Shown here: piece by piece, positions 52,717 to 61,286 of the stretch | How positions within the stretch are numbered: the first letter of the stretch is position 1 | How the letters are laid out: each line of letters opens with the position of its first letter | Source: Chryseobacterium oncorhynchi | GTDB taxonomy: Bacteria > Bacteroidota > Bacteroidia > Flavobacteriales > Weeksellaceae | Reading direction: 5' to 3' | Length of the DNA stretch: 64,000 nucleotides | Assembly (NCBI RefSeq): GCF_002899895.1 | Contig: NZ_PPEI02000002.1 | Location: forward strand, 124,001-188,000 | Notes under the pieces: model-generated | Told to the model about the DNA's origin: nothing | Database searches by the model: none | Seen by the model: only the letters and a program-made list of their open reading frames with translations | Made by a program: the position numbers and the translations under genes

Positions 52717-52749
52717 TTTGTATCACATTACTTAAAACTGATACTTTTG
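52717..52749 (+). promoter_or_regulatory. Promoter of the Crp/Fnr gene
   Basis: TTTG (52717-52720), 21-nt spacer, then TACTTTTG (52742-52749), 19 nt before the ATG at 52769. Confidence 0.65.
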
Positions 52750-52768
52750 AATATTAGAATTCATATTT

Positions 52769-53332
52769 ATGAATATAGACCAGATTCTTGATCAAATTTA
52801 TATACTTCCTGAGGCTTCCAAAAATAGCTTAAAAGAATATATCACAGAAGTTTCTCATCCAAAAGGATATTGCCTGATGGAGGCAGATAAGGTGATACCA
52901 CACCTTTATTTTATCCGTAAAGGAATTGCGCGTGCTTATTCTTCAACGTCCGACAATGATATTACATTCTGGTTCGGAAGCGAAGGCCAATGTGTACTTT
53001 CTATGAAAAGTTATGTGGAAGACAAACCTGGCTATGAAAGCATTGAGCTGCTGGAAGATTGTGATTTATACAGACTGGAAACAGAGAACCTCAGAACATT
53101 GTTCAACGAGGATATTCATATTGCCAACTGGGGCAGAAAACTTGCGGAAGCTGAAATGATAAAGTCAGAAGAACTCATTATCTCAAGGCAATTTAAAACA
53201 TCATTGGAACGATATAAGGATATTATCCTGTATCAACCAGATTTATTAAAGAGGGTTCAGCTTGGTCACATTGCCTCTTACCTTGGGATTACGCAGGTGA
53301 GCTTAAGCAGAATTCGGGCAGAGATAAAATAG
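52769..53332 (+). CDS. Crp/Fnr-family regulator
   Basis: A 187-residue regulator with a cNMP-binding-like N-terminal barrel (about 25-115: ADKVIPHLYFIRKGIARAYSSTSDNDITFWFGSEGQCVLSMKSYVEDKPGYESIELLEDCDLYRLE) and a C-terminal winged helix ending in RVQLGHIASYLGITQVSLSRIRAEIK. It is 69 bp upstream of an SMR exporter, in the same direction, and probably controls or shares transcription with it. The canonical cAMP pocket motif is not visible. It has a good own promoter. Confidence 0.9.
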   Translation: MNIDQILDQIYILPEASKNSLKEYITEVSHPKGYCLMEADKVIPHLYFIRKGIARAYSSTSDNDITFWFGSEGQCVLSMKSYVEDKPGYESIELLEDCDLYRLETENLRTLFNEDIHIANWGRKLAEAEMIKSEELIISRQFKTSLERYKDIILYQPDLLKRVQLGHIASYLGITQVSLSRIRAEIK

Positions 53333-53401
53333 TATTTTTTAACAATTGTAAAATTTTTTCTGCTCATAAATTCTGAAATTTGCAGTAGAAAAATTTACAA
53401 A

Positions 53402-53731
53402 ATGAATTGGATCATATTAGTTATCGCAGGATTATTTGAAGTTGCCTTCGCTTCATGTTTAGGAAAGGCAAAGGAGACATCAGGAACAGAGATGTATCTT
53501 TGGTACACAGGTTTTCTGATAACGATGACTATAAGCATGCTTTTGCTTATCAAAGCTACTCATACATTACCTATCGGTACGGCTTATGCTGTATGGACAG
53601 GAATTGGAGCGGTAGGAACCGTCTTAATGGGAATCTTCTTCTTTAAGGATCCTGTAAGTTTCTGGAGAGTATTTTTTATCGTAACCTTAATTGGTTCAGT
53701 AATCGGATTAAAAGCAGTTTCTTCTCACTAA
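53402..53731 (+). CDS. SMR-family transporter, SugE/Gdx-like
   Basis: A 109-residue four-helix small multidrug resistance protein. The pattern WIILVIAGLFEVAFASCLGKAKE has the essential Glu13 in helix 1, and ATHTLPIGTAYAVWTGIGAVGTVLMGIFFFKDP gives helix 3 with GTAYAVWTGIGAVG, which fits the SugE/Gdx group that exports guanidinium and certain quaternary amines. Which subtype it is cannot be settled without alignment, and no guanidine riboswitch fold was noticed in the 69 bp before it. A Crp/Fnr gene lies upstream and a terminator follows. Confidence 0.9.
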   Translation: MNWIILVIAGLFEVAFASCLGKAKETSGTEMYLWYTGFLITMTISMLLLIKATHTLPIGTAYAVWTGIGAVGTVLMGIFFFKDPVSFWRVFFIVTLIGSVIGLKAVSSH

Positions 53732-53773
53732 AAGACAGAAACTCTAAAAATAATTTCTATCTAGTTTAAATAT

Positions 53774-53802
53774 AAAACCGCCTTCGTGATGAAGACGGTT
53801 TT
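53774..53802. terminator. Bidirectional terminator
   Basis: AAAACCG and CTTC pair with GAAG and CGGTTTT (one C/A mismatch), loop GTGAT, T-run follows; between the convergent SMR and methyltransferase genes. Confidence 0.85.
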
Positions 53803-53824
53803 ATTTTTTCAGCGTATTGCTTTA

Positions 53825-54592
53825 TTATTTCTTGAAAACTACAGGAAGAATCTCATTGCTTCTCAACCCATATTTTTTTATTTCTTCTTCTGAAAATTTC
53901 TGCGAGTAGAAATTAGGTTCTGTTTCAAAACCGGCTTTTCTTAAACGGTCGAAATAATCCATTCCGTACCAACGAACATGATCGTATTGGCCGAAATGTT
54001 TCTGACGCTCCTTTGGGTCTTTTATGGTAAAATCTTCGTAGGTTTTCTCCAATGAATTTCTCATCGGAACCTGAAGAATCCCCCATCCGCCGGGTTTCAT
54101 TACTCTGTATAGTTCACTGATTGCCTTTGCATCATCTTCAATATGTTCCAGAACGTGGTTACAGAAAACAATATCAAAGCTTTCATTTTCGAAAGGAAGA
54201 TCCAAAATATCAGCTTTCACATCTACAATTGGAGAATATAAATCAGCAGAAATATAGTTCAGGTTGCTCATTCTCTTGAATTTCCTAAGAAATTCCTGTT
54301 CGGGAGCAATATGCAGAACTTTATAGCTTTTAATAAAGAAATCAGTTTCATTTTGAAGATATAGCCACATCTGGCGGTGTCTTTCCAGACTTAAGGTTCC
54401 GGGAGAAAGGGCATTTTCCCTTTGCTTTCCATATCCATAAGGCAGAAATTTCCTGTATGATCTTCCATCAATAGGATCATAAAATGTATCTCCTTTAAAA
54501 AACTGATAAATAAGCGGTCTTGCCCAGATGCTCATTTTAATCAGCATCGGACGTGGAATTTTATTCAGTAAAAGCTTAGTTATCTTCTTCAT
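53825..54592 (-). CDS. Class I SAM-dependent methyltransferase
   Basis: A 255-residue Rossmann-fold methyltransferase. Motif I is the VLHIAPEQEFLRKFKR strand region, the acidic residue after strand 2 is in ISADLYSPIVDVKAD, and the motif DILDLPFENESFDIVFCNHVLEHIED is a typical methyltransf_11 signature, then MKPGGWGILQVPM. The substrate is unknown. Its ATG shares one base with the methionine-aminopeptidase stop (TAATG), so translation is coupled to map. ATG 54592 leaves no other choice of start. Confidence 0.9.
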   Translation of the reverse strand: MKKITKLLLNKIPRPMLIKMSIWARPLIYQFFKGDTFYDPIDGRSYRKFLPYGYGKQRENALSPGTLSLERHRQMWLYLQNETDFFIKSYKVLHIAPEQEFLRKFKRMSNLNYISADLYSPIVDVKADILDLPFENESFDIVFCNHVLEHIEDDAKAISELYRVMKPGGWGILQVPMRNSLEKTYEDFTIKDPKERQKHFGQYDHVRWYGMDYFDRLRKAGFETEPNFYSQKFSEEEIKKYGLRSNEILPVVFKK

Positions 54593-55401
54593 TAAAAATC
54601 CAGTTGGAAAGGCTTTTCTTCGTCACTTACAATTCCTAAGGCTTCGTATACATAGTCAAATGTTGAAAGCAATACCGGTTTACCGTTGATTACTGCTACA
54701 TCATGCTCAAAGTGAGCAGAAGGCAGATCATCCAAAGTAGTTACTGTCCAGCCATCACTATGGAATTTCACTTTTTCAGTACCAAGGTTAATCATAGGCT
54801 CGATCGCAATTGCTAAACCGTCCTTGATAACTTTTCCGCTTCCTTGTTTACCATAATTAGGTACTTGTGGATCTTCATGCATTTTTCTTCCTAAACCATG
54901 TCCTACAAGCTCTCTTACTACTCCGTATCCTTCTTTTTCACAATGTGCCTGGATAGCATGGGAAATATCTCCTATTCTTTTTCCTCTGATACATTGCTCA
55001 ATCCCTTTGTAAAGAGATTCTTTGGCAACCTGTAATAATTTTTTCACCTCCGGTTTTACTTCACCAATCTCGAAAGTATAAGCGTGGTCACCTACAAATC
55101 CGTTAAGAATAACGCCACAGTCTACAGAAAGAACGTCTCCTTCTTTTACGACCTCGTTGTTTGGGAAACCATGAACTACCTGCTCATTTGGAGAAATACA
55201 CAGAGAGTTTGGAAAACCTCCATATCCTAAGAAAGCAGGCTCAGCACCATGATCTTTTATAAAATCATGAGCAAGTTTATCCAAATATAATGTGGTAATT
55301 CCCGGTTTTATTTCTTTTGCCAACATTCCCAATGTTTTAGAAACCAATCGGGCACTCTCCTTCATCAGACGCAATTCGTCTATTGTTTTTAATTGAATCA
55401 T
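54592..55401 (-). CDS. map: Type I methionine aminopeptidase
   Basis: A 269-residue MetAP that removes the initiator methionine from nascent proteins. Metal ligands are visible: Asp in SVDCGVILNGFVGDHAYTF (two Asp), His in VGHGLGRKMHEDPQVPNYG, and the Glu pair in IAIEPMINLG and SAHFEHDVAV. It is translationally linked to the downstream methyltransferase (one-base overlap). In many bacteria map lies in ribosomal operons; here it does not. The region upstream holds a hairpin repeat before a HAD-type gene. Confidence 0.97.
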   Translation of the reverse strand: MIQLKTIDELRLMKESARLVSKTLGMLAKEIKPGITTLYLDKLAHDFIKDHGAEPAFLGYGGFPNSLCISPNEQVVHGFPNNEVVKEGDVLSVDCGVILNGFVGDHAYTFEIGEVKPEVKKLLQVAKESLYKGIEQCIRGKRIGDISHAIQAHCEKEGYGVVRELVGHGLGRKMHEDPQVPNYGKQGSGKVIKDGLAIAIEPMINLGTEKVKFHSDGWTVTTLDDLPSAHFEHDVAVINGKPVLLSTFDYVYEALGIVSDEEKPFQLDF

Positions 55402-55412
55402 TGTATTAATTT

Positions 55413-55475
55413 ACCAATGTATTAATATATCAGTGTAACAATATTGATTGATGAATTGGTACACTGCTAGATTGT
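55413..55475. repeat. Hairpin-forming CAATGTA-type quasi-repeat
   Basis: Units like ACCAATGTATTAATAT and CAGTGTAACAAT run before map. CAGTGTAACAAT (55431-55442) can pair with ATTGGTACACTG (55455-55466) at 11 of 12 positions around a 12-nt loop. The interval is an 84-bp gap between two minus-strand genes. Confidence 0.6.
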
Positions 55476-55485
55476 TATATTTTTA

Positions 55486-55917
55486 TTACCAGAAAAGACC
55501 TTTTTTCTTTTCTTTTTTAAGTTTTGAATAGGCAAGAACTTCTTTTCCTTCTACACGGAATTCTATTCTTTCCTGAATAATATTGTAGATTTCTCCCCAT
55601 CCTGGAAATCCACCAATGTTTCTGTCATCGATGAACCAGTCTGCATCCAATTTTCTGGATTGATTGGCAGGATCAAAAACTTCTCCCTCAAAACTTGAGT
55701 TTACCGCATAAAATTCTATCCCATTCTTTTTGCAGAATTCTACTGCTTCATCTAACGTTTTACCGTGTCTGTATGTCCAAAGAATAAGTCTGAAGCCTTC
55801 TGCCTGAAGCCTTTTTAATGTTTCAAAGGCGAAAATTTTCGGTTTACCAATTGCCGGATAAGCATCATCCACAACAGTTCCGTCAAAGTCAACAGCAATC
55901 TTTTTATTATTTAACAT
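55486..55917 (-). CDS. HAD-like BT0820-family hydrolase
   Basis: A 143-residue cap-less HAD protein. It has motif I IAVDFDGTVVDDAYP (nucleophile Asp), LILWTYRHGKTLDEAVEFCKKNGIEFYAVN (motif II Thr), a motif IV-type DADWFIDDRNIGGFPGWGEIY and a basic end. This pattern is that of the BT0820 family found in Bacteroidota, probable small phosphatases with unknown substrate. It is followed on the minus strand by map and preceded by the acyl-ACP desaturase terminator. Start ATG 55917. It may be co-transcribed with map and the methyltransferase. Confidence 0.85.
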   Translation of the reverse strand: MLNNKKIAVDFDGTVVDDAYPAIGKPKIFAFETLKRLQAEGFRLILWTYRHGKTLDEAVEFCKKNGIEFYAVNSSFEGEVFDPANQSRKLDADWFIDDRNIGGFPGWGEIYNIIQERIEFRVEGKEVLAYSKLKKEKKKGLFW

Positions 55918-55951
55918 TTTGTTCTTTTTTTAGCTTTGCAAAGATAAGAAA

Positions 55952-55982
55952 TAAAAAAGAGTGCCAAAAAGAAAGGCACTCA
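55952..55982 (-). terminator. Terminator of the acyl-ACP desaturase gene
   Basis: GAGTGCC/GGCACTC stem (55959-55965 with 55975-55981) and a U-run on the minus transcript. Confidence 0.88.
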
Positions 55983-56016
55983 ATACTTTTATAATTTAAA
56001 TAATAATATGGTTCTA

Positions 56017-56994
56017 CTAGCTCTTTACCCAGTTAAACTGGAACTGAAGATCAGGTGTTGAAACTCTGTCTGTGATCTTCTGTAGTCTTGAAGGAAGCTT
56101 CATCAGGTATTCCTGAGCTTTTTCCGCTTTTTCTGAAAGGCCTTTTACGTGTTCAATCTTCCATTCATCCAGAAGATCTTTCATAATATTAATATAATCC
56201 TGACCGGTGTATACCATACATCTTTGTGCAGCATCTGAGAAATGCCCCCAAAGTTCTCCAGCTTTCTGTCCTGATTGTCTCATCAGGTGAGCCGGCATTA
56301 CGATCTTCTTACGCATCATATCTTCAAACGCAAGGATCATTTCTGATGGGTCTATTTCAAGGATTTTAGCTACGAAATGTTTGTAAGCTTTTGCGTGTCT
56401 TGCTTCATCTGCTGCAATTACTCCGCACATTTTTGCTAATTTTCCGTTTCCACATTGTTTTGCCAATGTTCCTACTCTTCTGTGAGAGATATTGGTTGCA
56501 GTTTCCTGGAAACTTGTATAAATGAAGTTTCTGTATGGGTCCATGCTTGTACCAAGGTCGAAGCCATCATTGATCAGATACTGAGTTGTGATTTCAACTT
56601 CTCTCATGTTTACTCTTCCACACAGATATAGATACTTGTTTAATAAATCTCCATGTCTGTTTTCTTCAGCTGTCCAGGCTCTCACCCAGTTTGCCCAGCC
56701 TACTTTTTGTTCCTGATTTACTCCGTCCACTCCCATTAGCCAAGACTCATAAGATGGTAGAGCTTCTTCAGTAATACAGTCACCGATTAATGTTACAAAC
56801 AAATCATACGGCATCTCACGGGCAAAAGTCTGAATCTCTTCTAAATCATGTTTAAAATCATCGCTTGAAGGATCTGGCAGGTAATCAGAAGGCTGCCATA
56901 TCTTTTCAATTGGCGTTAAAAATTTATCAAGAAAAGAACCTACTTCCTTTTCCAATATTCCCATTACTTCTTTCCTAACAAGCTTTTGATACAT
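56017..56994 (-). CDS. Acyl-ACP desaturase
   Basis: A 325-residue soluble diiron desaturase that introduces a double bond into acyl-ACP, normally C9, using oxygen and ferredoxin. The two diiron motifs are EENRHGDLL (residues about 129-137) and DEARHAKAY (about 210-218). Length and pattern fit the stearoyl-ACP desaturase family of plants and some bacteria. It would allow aerobic production of unsaturated fatty acids. It is transcribed alone, with a terminator after it. Start ATG 56994. Confidence 0.95.
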   Translation of the reverse strand: MYQKLVRKEVMGILEKEVGSFLDKFLTPIEKIWQPSDYLPDPSSDDFKHDLEEIQTFAREMPYDLFVTLIGDCITEEALPSYESWLMGVDGVNQEQKVGWANWVRAWTAEENRHGDLLNKYLYLCGRVNMREVEITTQYLINDGFDLGTSMDPYRNFIYTSFQETATNISHRRVGTLAKQCGNGKLAKMCGVIAADEARHAKAYKHFVAKILEIDPSEMILAFEDMMRKKIVMPAHLMRQSGQKAGELWGHFSDAAQRCMVYTGQDYINIMKDLLDEWKIEHVKGLSEKAEKAQEYLMKLPSRLQKITDRVSTPDLQFQFNWVKS

Positions 56995-57090
56995 TTTACT
57001 ATTCAGTTTTTAATTAACAAAGATATGATTTATTTATTATTTAACGCATAATAAAGTATGCAAGTCATACCTTATCTGACATAAATCATG

Positions 57091-57126
57091 AAAAAATGCC
57101 GATATATGATTATAACGGCATTTTTT
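57091..57126 (-). terminator. Terminator after gpmI
   Basis: AAAAAATGCCG/CGGCATTTTTT (57091-57101 with 57116-57126), loop of 14 nt, U-run on the minus transcript. Confidence 0.88.
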
Positions 57127-57144
57127 TGACATTATTATTGAATT

Positions 57145-58686
57145 TTAGCTAACTAAAATATCTCCAGTCATGGCATTTGGTATTTCTACTCCCATTACCT
57201 TTAGGATTGTAGGCGCTACATCACCCAGTTTTCCTGGCTTTAAGCTCCATGTTTTATCTTTATCCATTACAATAAAAGGAACCAGATTGGTTGAATGCTG
57301 TGTATTAGGAGTACCGTCCGGATTTAGCATGACATCAGAGTTTCCGTGGTCAGCCAAAATAAATACTGCATATCCGTTTTCATAGGCGGCAGTTGCTACT
57401 TTTTCGATGCATTGATCTACAGTTTCTGCTGCTTTTACCGCTGCTTCAAAAACACCTGTATGGCCTACCATATCTGTATTGGCAAAGTTCAGGCAGACAA
57501 AATCAGCTGTCCCTTGCTCCAATTCTGGTACAATGGCGTTTGTGATATCATATGCTGACATTTCCGGTTTTAAATCATAGGTAGGAACATCCTTAGGACT
57601 TGGACATAAAAGTCTTTTTTCTCCTTTGAATTCTTCCTCTCTTCCTCCTGAAAAGAAGAAAGTAACGTGTGGATATTTTTCTGTTTCAGCAATTCTGATC
57701 TGAGTTCTGTTATTTTTTTCAAGAACTTCACCCATAGTTTCCTCTAAAACATTTTCGTCGAAAACAACCTGAACATTCTGGTAGGTCTTATCATAGTTAG
57801 TCAACGTAACATAATAAAGGTTTAACTTCTTCATAGAATATTCCGGAAAATCCTTTTGAGAAAGAACTTCTGTGATCTCTCTACCTCTGTCTGTACGGAA
57901 GTTGAAGCTGATCACTACATCATTATCTATGATTTTTGCTACTGGAACAATATTTCCGGTTTCAGTGGTGTTAACCAAAATAATTGGTTTAAGGAACTCG
58001 TCTGTTACATTATTTTCGTAAGAATCTTTAATGGCAGCTAACGCGTCTGTTGTTTCAAATCCTACTCCCTCTACAAGGGCATCGTAGGCTAATTTCACAC
58101 GCTCCCATCTTTTATCTCTGTCCATTGCGAAGTATCTTCCTACCACAGTTGCCAGTTTTCCTGTGGTGGCTTCCATATGGTTTTGAAGTTCTTCAATAAA
58201 CCCTAATCCTGAATGGGGATCGCAATCTCTTCCGTCTGTAAATGCATGTACAAAGACATTATCATTTAAGCCAAACTCCTTTGCAGCAGTTAATAATCCT
58301 TTTAGGTGATTGATATGTGAGTGTACTCCTCCATTGGATACCAATCCGATGAAATGTACTTTTTTATTTTCTTTTTTAGCGTATTCAAAAGCATCCTGAA
58401 TGACTTTCTCCTGACCAAGGGTTCCGTTTTCAACGGCCATGTTCAGTTTTACCAGATTTTGGTAAACTACTCTTCCGGCTCCAAGGTTCATGTGTCCTAC
58501 TTCAGAATTCCCCATCTGCCCTAAAGGAAGTCCAACAGCCAAACCACTTGCTTCAAGTGTGGTGTGTGGAAATTTTTTGTAACAGCTGTCTATGAATGGT
58601 GTGTTTGCTTTGTCTATGGCAGAAACGTCTGGGTTTGTTCCCAATCCCCATCCGTCAAGAATTGCTAATATTGCTTTTTTTGACAT
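57145..58686 (-). CDS. gpmI: 2,3-bisphosphoglycerate-independent phosphoglycerate mutase
   Basis: A 513-residue iPGM of lower glycolysis, interconverting 3- and 2-phosphoglycerate. It begins with KKAILAILDGWGLG (metal Asp), then QMGNSEVGHMNLGAGR holds the phospho-Ser (about residue 61). ADHGNSDVML and HSTNLVPFIV supply the second metal cluster. Length is typical. A minus-strand TAAATTTG box is at 58706-58713, 19 nt before the ATG. It ends at a strong terminator, so it is a single-gene unit. Confidence 0.97.
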   Translation of the reverse strand: MSKKAILAILDGWGLGTNPDVSAIDKANTPFIDSCYKKFPHTTLEASGLAVGLPLGQMGNSEVGHMNLGAGRVVYQNLVKLNMAVENGTLGQEKVIQDAFEYAKKENKKVHFIGLVSNGGVHSHINHLKGLLTAAKEFGLNDNVFVHAFTDGRDCDPHSGLGFIEELQNHMEATTGKLATVVGRYFAMDRDKRWERVKLAYDALVEGVGFETTDALAAIKDSYENNVTDEFLKPIILVNTTETGNIVPVAKIIDNDVVISFNFRTDRGREITEVLSQKDFPEYSMKKLNLYYVTLTNYDKTYQNVQVVFDENVLEETMGEVLEKNNRTQIRIAETEKYPHVTFFFSGGREEEFKGEKRLLCPSPKDVPTYDLKPEMSAYDITNAIVPELEQGTADFVCLNFANTDMVGHTGVFEAAVKAAETVDQCIEKVATAAYENGYAVFILADHGNSDVMLNPDGTPNTQHSTNLVPFIVMDKDKTWSLKPGKLGDVAPTILKVMGVEIPNAMTGDILVS

Positions 58687-58868
58687 TTTGTAAAACTTTA
58701 GTATACAAATTTACCTAATTTCCGATGAATAGAAGAATTCGGAGTCTTTAATTTCACATATTACTCATAATCAATTTTATAGATCTTTACAAAATAAAAT
58801 ACTTGATTGTATGATCTTGTATTTTGAGTGGTTCTGATGATAATCTATAGAATAACTTTAATTTATTT

Positions 58869-58896
58869 TCTCGCTGATTAAACAGATTGAGCAGAT
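58869..58896 (-). repeat. 28-nt intergenic repeat, copy 3
   Basis: TCTCGCTGATTAAACAG then ATTGAGCAGAT. It matches copy 2 in reverse complement (46348-46375) at 23 of 28. It lies between gpmI and the DUF2268-like gene. Confidence 0.75.
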
Positions 58897-58909
58897 CTTA
58901 TATAATCAC

Positions 58910-59851
58910 TTATAATTGATCTTTAAAAAAGTCATCAAATTTCATATTATTCTTCGCTGCATACTCTTTGACGTACTGATCTAAAAAGCCACTTTCCTTT
59001 AAGAACATTAAAGGGTCCGTGATATTTAGAATATTATGGATCGCTTTATGCTTATCGGTCTGTTTATTAAAATAAGCTTCTGTTATTTTATATCCCATCC
59101 AATATCCAAGGTCATTAGGACGGTCATCTTTTTTACTTGTTCCGTAAAGCCAGTCTGTAGAATCAGCCGTTTTTAGTGCGGTCACAAATTCTTTATATAA
59201 TTTATCTGAATGAGCCTCACCGTACTGATAATAAGGTGTACTGGTATTAATCGTCTCTCCAGAAATCAGCTCACTGATAAAATCTGCGCTGCCCTCCTTT
59301 ATAGCATATTTTAGTAAAATATCCTTTCCTTTATTATCCTGTTGATAATGAATTAATTCATGGGCAATAAGTGATACAATACCATCCAGATTATTCAATT
59401 TCTCTGTTCCGATGATAATTCCGTCTTTAGAAATTGTTCCGCCCGAATTGAATCTTCCATATACAAAATATACCGGTGGAAATTTAGCTTCAGGGTGCCA
59501 ATACTTTAATGCTGTATAAATAGCTCTGATTCTTTTTTCCTTTTGATTGATGCCAGCCAGAACATTACGACTCTTAAGATAGTCTTCCTTTTTCTTTTTC
59601 ACCATTGTATATAATGAATCGGCATTGATAATTCTGTTGTTCGTAAAGCCTTTTACTCCGGCAGAACCATTTTGCATATACTCTACAAATGGATTTTGCT
59701 TTGAGGTTTCCATTTTATCAAATGCTTTCCAGAAATTATGGGTATCTTTTGTTTCAAAGACAGCATTTAAAGGATCTCCGGAAAACCCGGTTTGGGCATT
59801 TGTTATTCCAAAAGTGAGAAGCAAAACAGCAAGAGCATGATTGATTTTCAT
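58910..59851 (-). CDS. Secreted HExxH-motif protein, DUF2268-like
   Basis: A 313-residue exported protein with a signal peptide (MKINHALAVLLLTFGITNAQ). Its core is a putative zinc-peptidase fold with H-E-L-I-H-Y-Q-Q (HExxH, about residue 183) and a downstream acidic residue in AIKEGSADFISELISG, the spacing expected for the DUF2268 (Zn-dependent protease) group. It is related to GldB-type proteins by annotation habit only. ATG 59851 begins the signal peptide; an earlier in-frame start (59899) would place extra hydrophobic residues and is less likely. Function unknown. Confidence 0.85.
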   Translation of the reverse strand: MKINHALAVLLLTFGITNAQTGFSGDPLNAVFETKDTHNFWKAFDKMETSKQNPFVEYMQNGSAGVKGFTNNRIINADSLYTMVKKKKEDYLKSRNVLAGINQKEKRIRAIYTALKYWHPEAKFPPVYFVYGRFNSGGTISKDGIIIGTEKLNNLDGIVSLIAHELIHYQQDNKGKDILLKYAIKEGSADFISELISGETINTSTPYYQYGEAHSDKLYKEFVTALKTADSTDWLYGTSKKDDRPNDLGYWMGYKITEAYFNKQTDKHKAIHNILNITDPLMFLKESGFLDQYVKEYAAKNNMKFDDFFKDQL

Positions 59852-59991
59852 ATGAGTTTTTAAGGTTATAATAAGGCCCAAAAATATAAAAAACTTCAAT
59901 ATCTTTTCCTAAAAAGAACCTACAAACCTCATCTTTGAAAAACCATCCAAATTTCACAAAGATTTCCCTCTATAAATTCATAAAATCTTTT

Positions 59992-59999
59992 TAATTTTG
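59992..59999 (+). promoter_or_regulatory. -7 box of the SUI1/YciH gene, adjoining the start
   Basis: TAATTTTG ends 4 nt before the ATG at 60004, so the mRNA would begin almost at the start codon (leaderless). No TTTG -33 element is seen at usual spacing. Confidence 0.5.
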
Positions 60000-60003
60000 C
60001 CTC

Positions 60004-60327
60004 ATGGATTTACGTGACCAACTGAAGAATCTTTTTCCTGCACATGAAGAGCAGGATTTCGAAATGCCTGAAGATGAATTCAAGCAAAAGGATGCCTTGG
60101 TATGCAAGTTTGAGAAAAAAGGCAGAAATGGAAAGCCTGTAACCATTATTGAAGGATGGGAAGGCAGTGAGGATGAGCTTAAAAAGATCTCTAAGAAAAT
60201 AAAAACCACCTTAGGAATAGGCGGTTCTGAGAAGGATGGAACGATTATCATTCAAGGGGACAACCGTGATAAAATAATGACTATCCTTAAAGATATGGGC
60301 TATAAAACCAAACGTGTTGGCGGATAG
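60004..60327 (+). CDS. yciH: SUI1/YciH-family translation initiation factor-like protein
   Basis: A 107-residue protein with the SUI1 (eIF1-like) fold: KGRNGKPVTIIEGWEGSEDELKKISKKIKTTLGIGGSEKDGTIIIQGDNRDKIMTILKDMGYKTKRVGG (about 40-107), with the GIGGS turn and QGD typical of YciH. The first 35 residues are acidic and unique. Bacterial YciH can influence start-site selection, but its general role is uncertain. It is convergent with the LRR gene, 2 bp away, without a visible terminator. Confidence 0.92.
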   Translation: MDLRDQLKNLFPAHEEQDFEMPEDEFKQKDALVCKFEKKGRNGKPVTIIEGWEGSEDELKKISKKIKTTLGIGGSEKDGTIIIQGDNRDKIMTILKDMGYKTKRVGG

Positions 60328-60329
60328 GT

Positions 60330-61229
60330 TTAGAAATAAACCTGGGTTTCCGGCAGTAAGGTTTTAAGTTTTTCAATTTTAGATTTTTCTATAGGATTTC
60401 CTGTAAGAATCAAGGTTTTAAGCTTTTTAAGCTGACTGATTTCTACAGGAATTTCTTTTAGATTATTGTTGGCTAAATTCATGCTTACCATCTTCTTCAG
60501 TCCCTTTATTCGGGATGAAATTTCTGTGATATTATTACCACTTACATTCAAAAATTCAAGTTCCTGAGCTTTAAAAAGATTTTCAGGAAGTTTAACTATT
60601 GCATTTTGCTGCAGTTCAAGATACTTTATATTTTTAGGAAAAGAAAGATTTCCCATATCATTAATTTGATTATCAGCAAGGTTTAGGAATTTCAGATTTT
60701 TGATCTGATCAAGTCTATCGGCAATGAAGCTGATCTGGTTCCCCTGAAGGTTGATTTCTTCCAAAGCTGGAATTTCCATAAGAGCTTCGGGAAAAACATT
60801 CAGGTTATTGGCATCAAAATGAACAACTTTTAGCTTCTGAAGCTTTGCAACATTGGGGTTAATGCTTGTCAAGCTGTTAAGATTCATTGAGAATGTGGTG
60901 AGTTTCCCAAGTTTACTTATTTCATCGGGAATGTACTTAATGCTGTTTTCATTCACATTTAAAATCTCAAGCTCTTTTAATGCAAATAGCTCCTGATCCA
61001 TTTTCTCCAGTTTATTGGCCATGATATTTAAAAAGAAAATAGAGTCCAATTTTACAAGCTGAGGCGGAAGATTGAACAATCCTTTTTCTCTAAAGCTCAT
61101 GCTGTAAACCGTTTTTTTACTTTTCAGAGCATCATCAATATTGGTGAATGTAGGATATTTAACAGGATCAATCTGAGCATGAACCTGAGAAAGTGACAAG
61201 ATGGAAATAAGTAGGACTAGCTTTTTCAT
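60330..61229 (-). CDS. Secreted leucine-rich-repeat protein
   Basis: A 299-residue protein with a signal peptide (MKKLVLLISILSLSQVHAQ) and about ten consecutive leucine-rich repeats of about 23 residues (for example LKFLNLADNQINDMGNLSFPKN, IKYLELQQNAIVKLPENLFKAQ, LEFLNVSGNNITEISSRIKGLK). It ends without a T9SS sorting domain. LRR arrays bind proteins in the periplasm or at the cell surface; the partner is unknown. It is downstream of a T9SS gene on the same strand, with a 57-bp gap. Start ATG 61229. Confidence 0.9.
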   Translation of the reverse strand: MKKLVLLISILSLSQVHAQIDPVKYPTFTNIDDALKSKKTVYSMSFREKGLFNLPPQLVKLDSIFFLNIMANKLEKMDQELFALKELEILNVNENSIKYIPDEISKLGKLTTFSMNLNSLTSINPNVAKLQKLKVVHFDANNLNVFPEALMEIPALEEINLQGNQISFIADRLDQIKNLKFLNLADNQINDMGNLSFPKNIKYLELQQNAIVKLPENLFKAQELEFLNVSGNNITEISSRIKGLKKMVSMNLANNNLKEIPVEISQLKKLKTLILTGNPIEKSKIEKLKTLLPETQVYF

Positions 61230-61286
61230 AAACAGAAAATGTCTGCCGACAACAAAAGTTAGCGGCAGACAGGAATTATTAATAAT

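Noticed and set aside
53333-53401. A guanidine riboswitch before the SugE/Gdx-like gene
   Set aside because: The 69-bp gap has no recognisable guanidine-riboswitch sequence or hairpin pair; no support.
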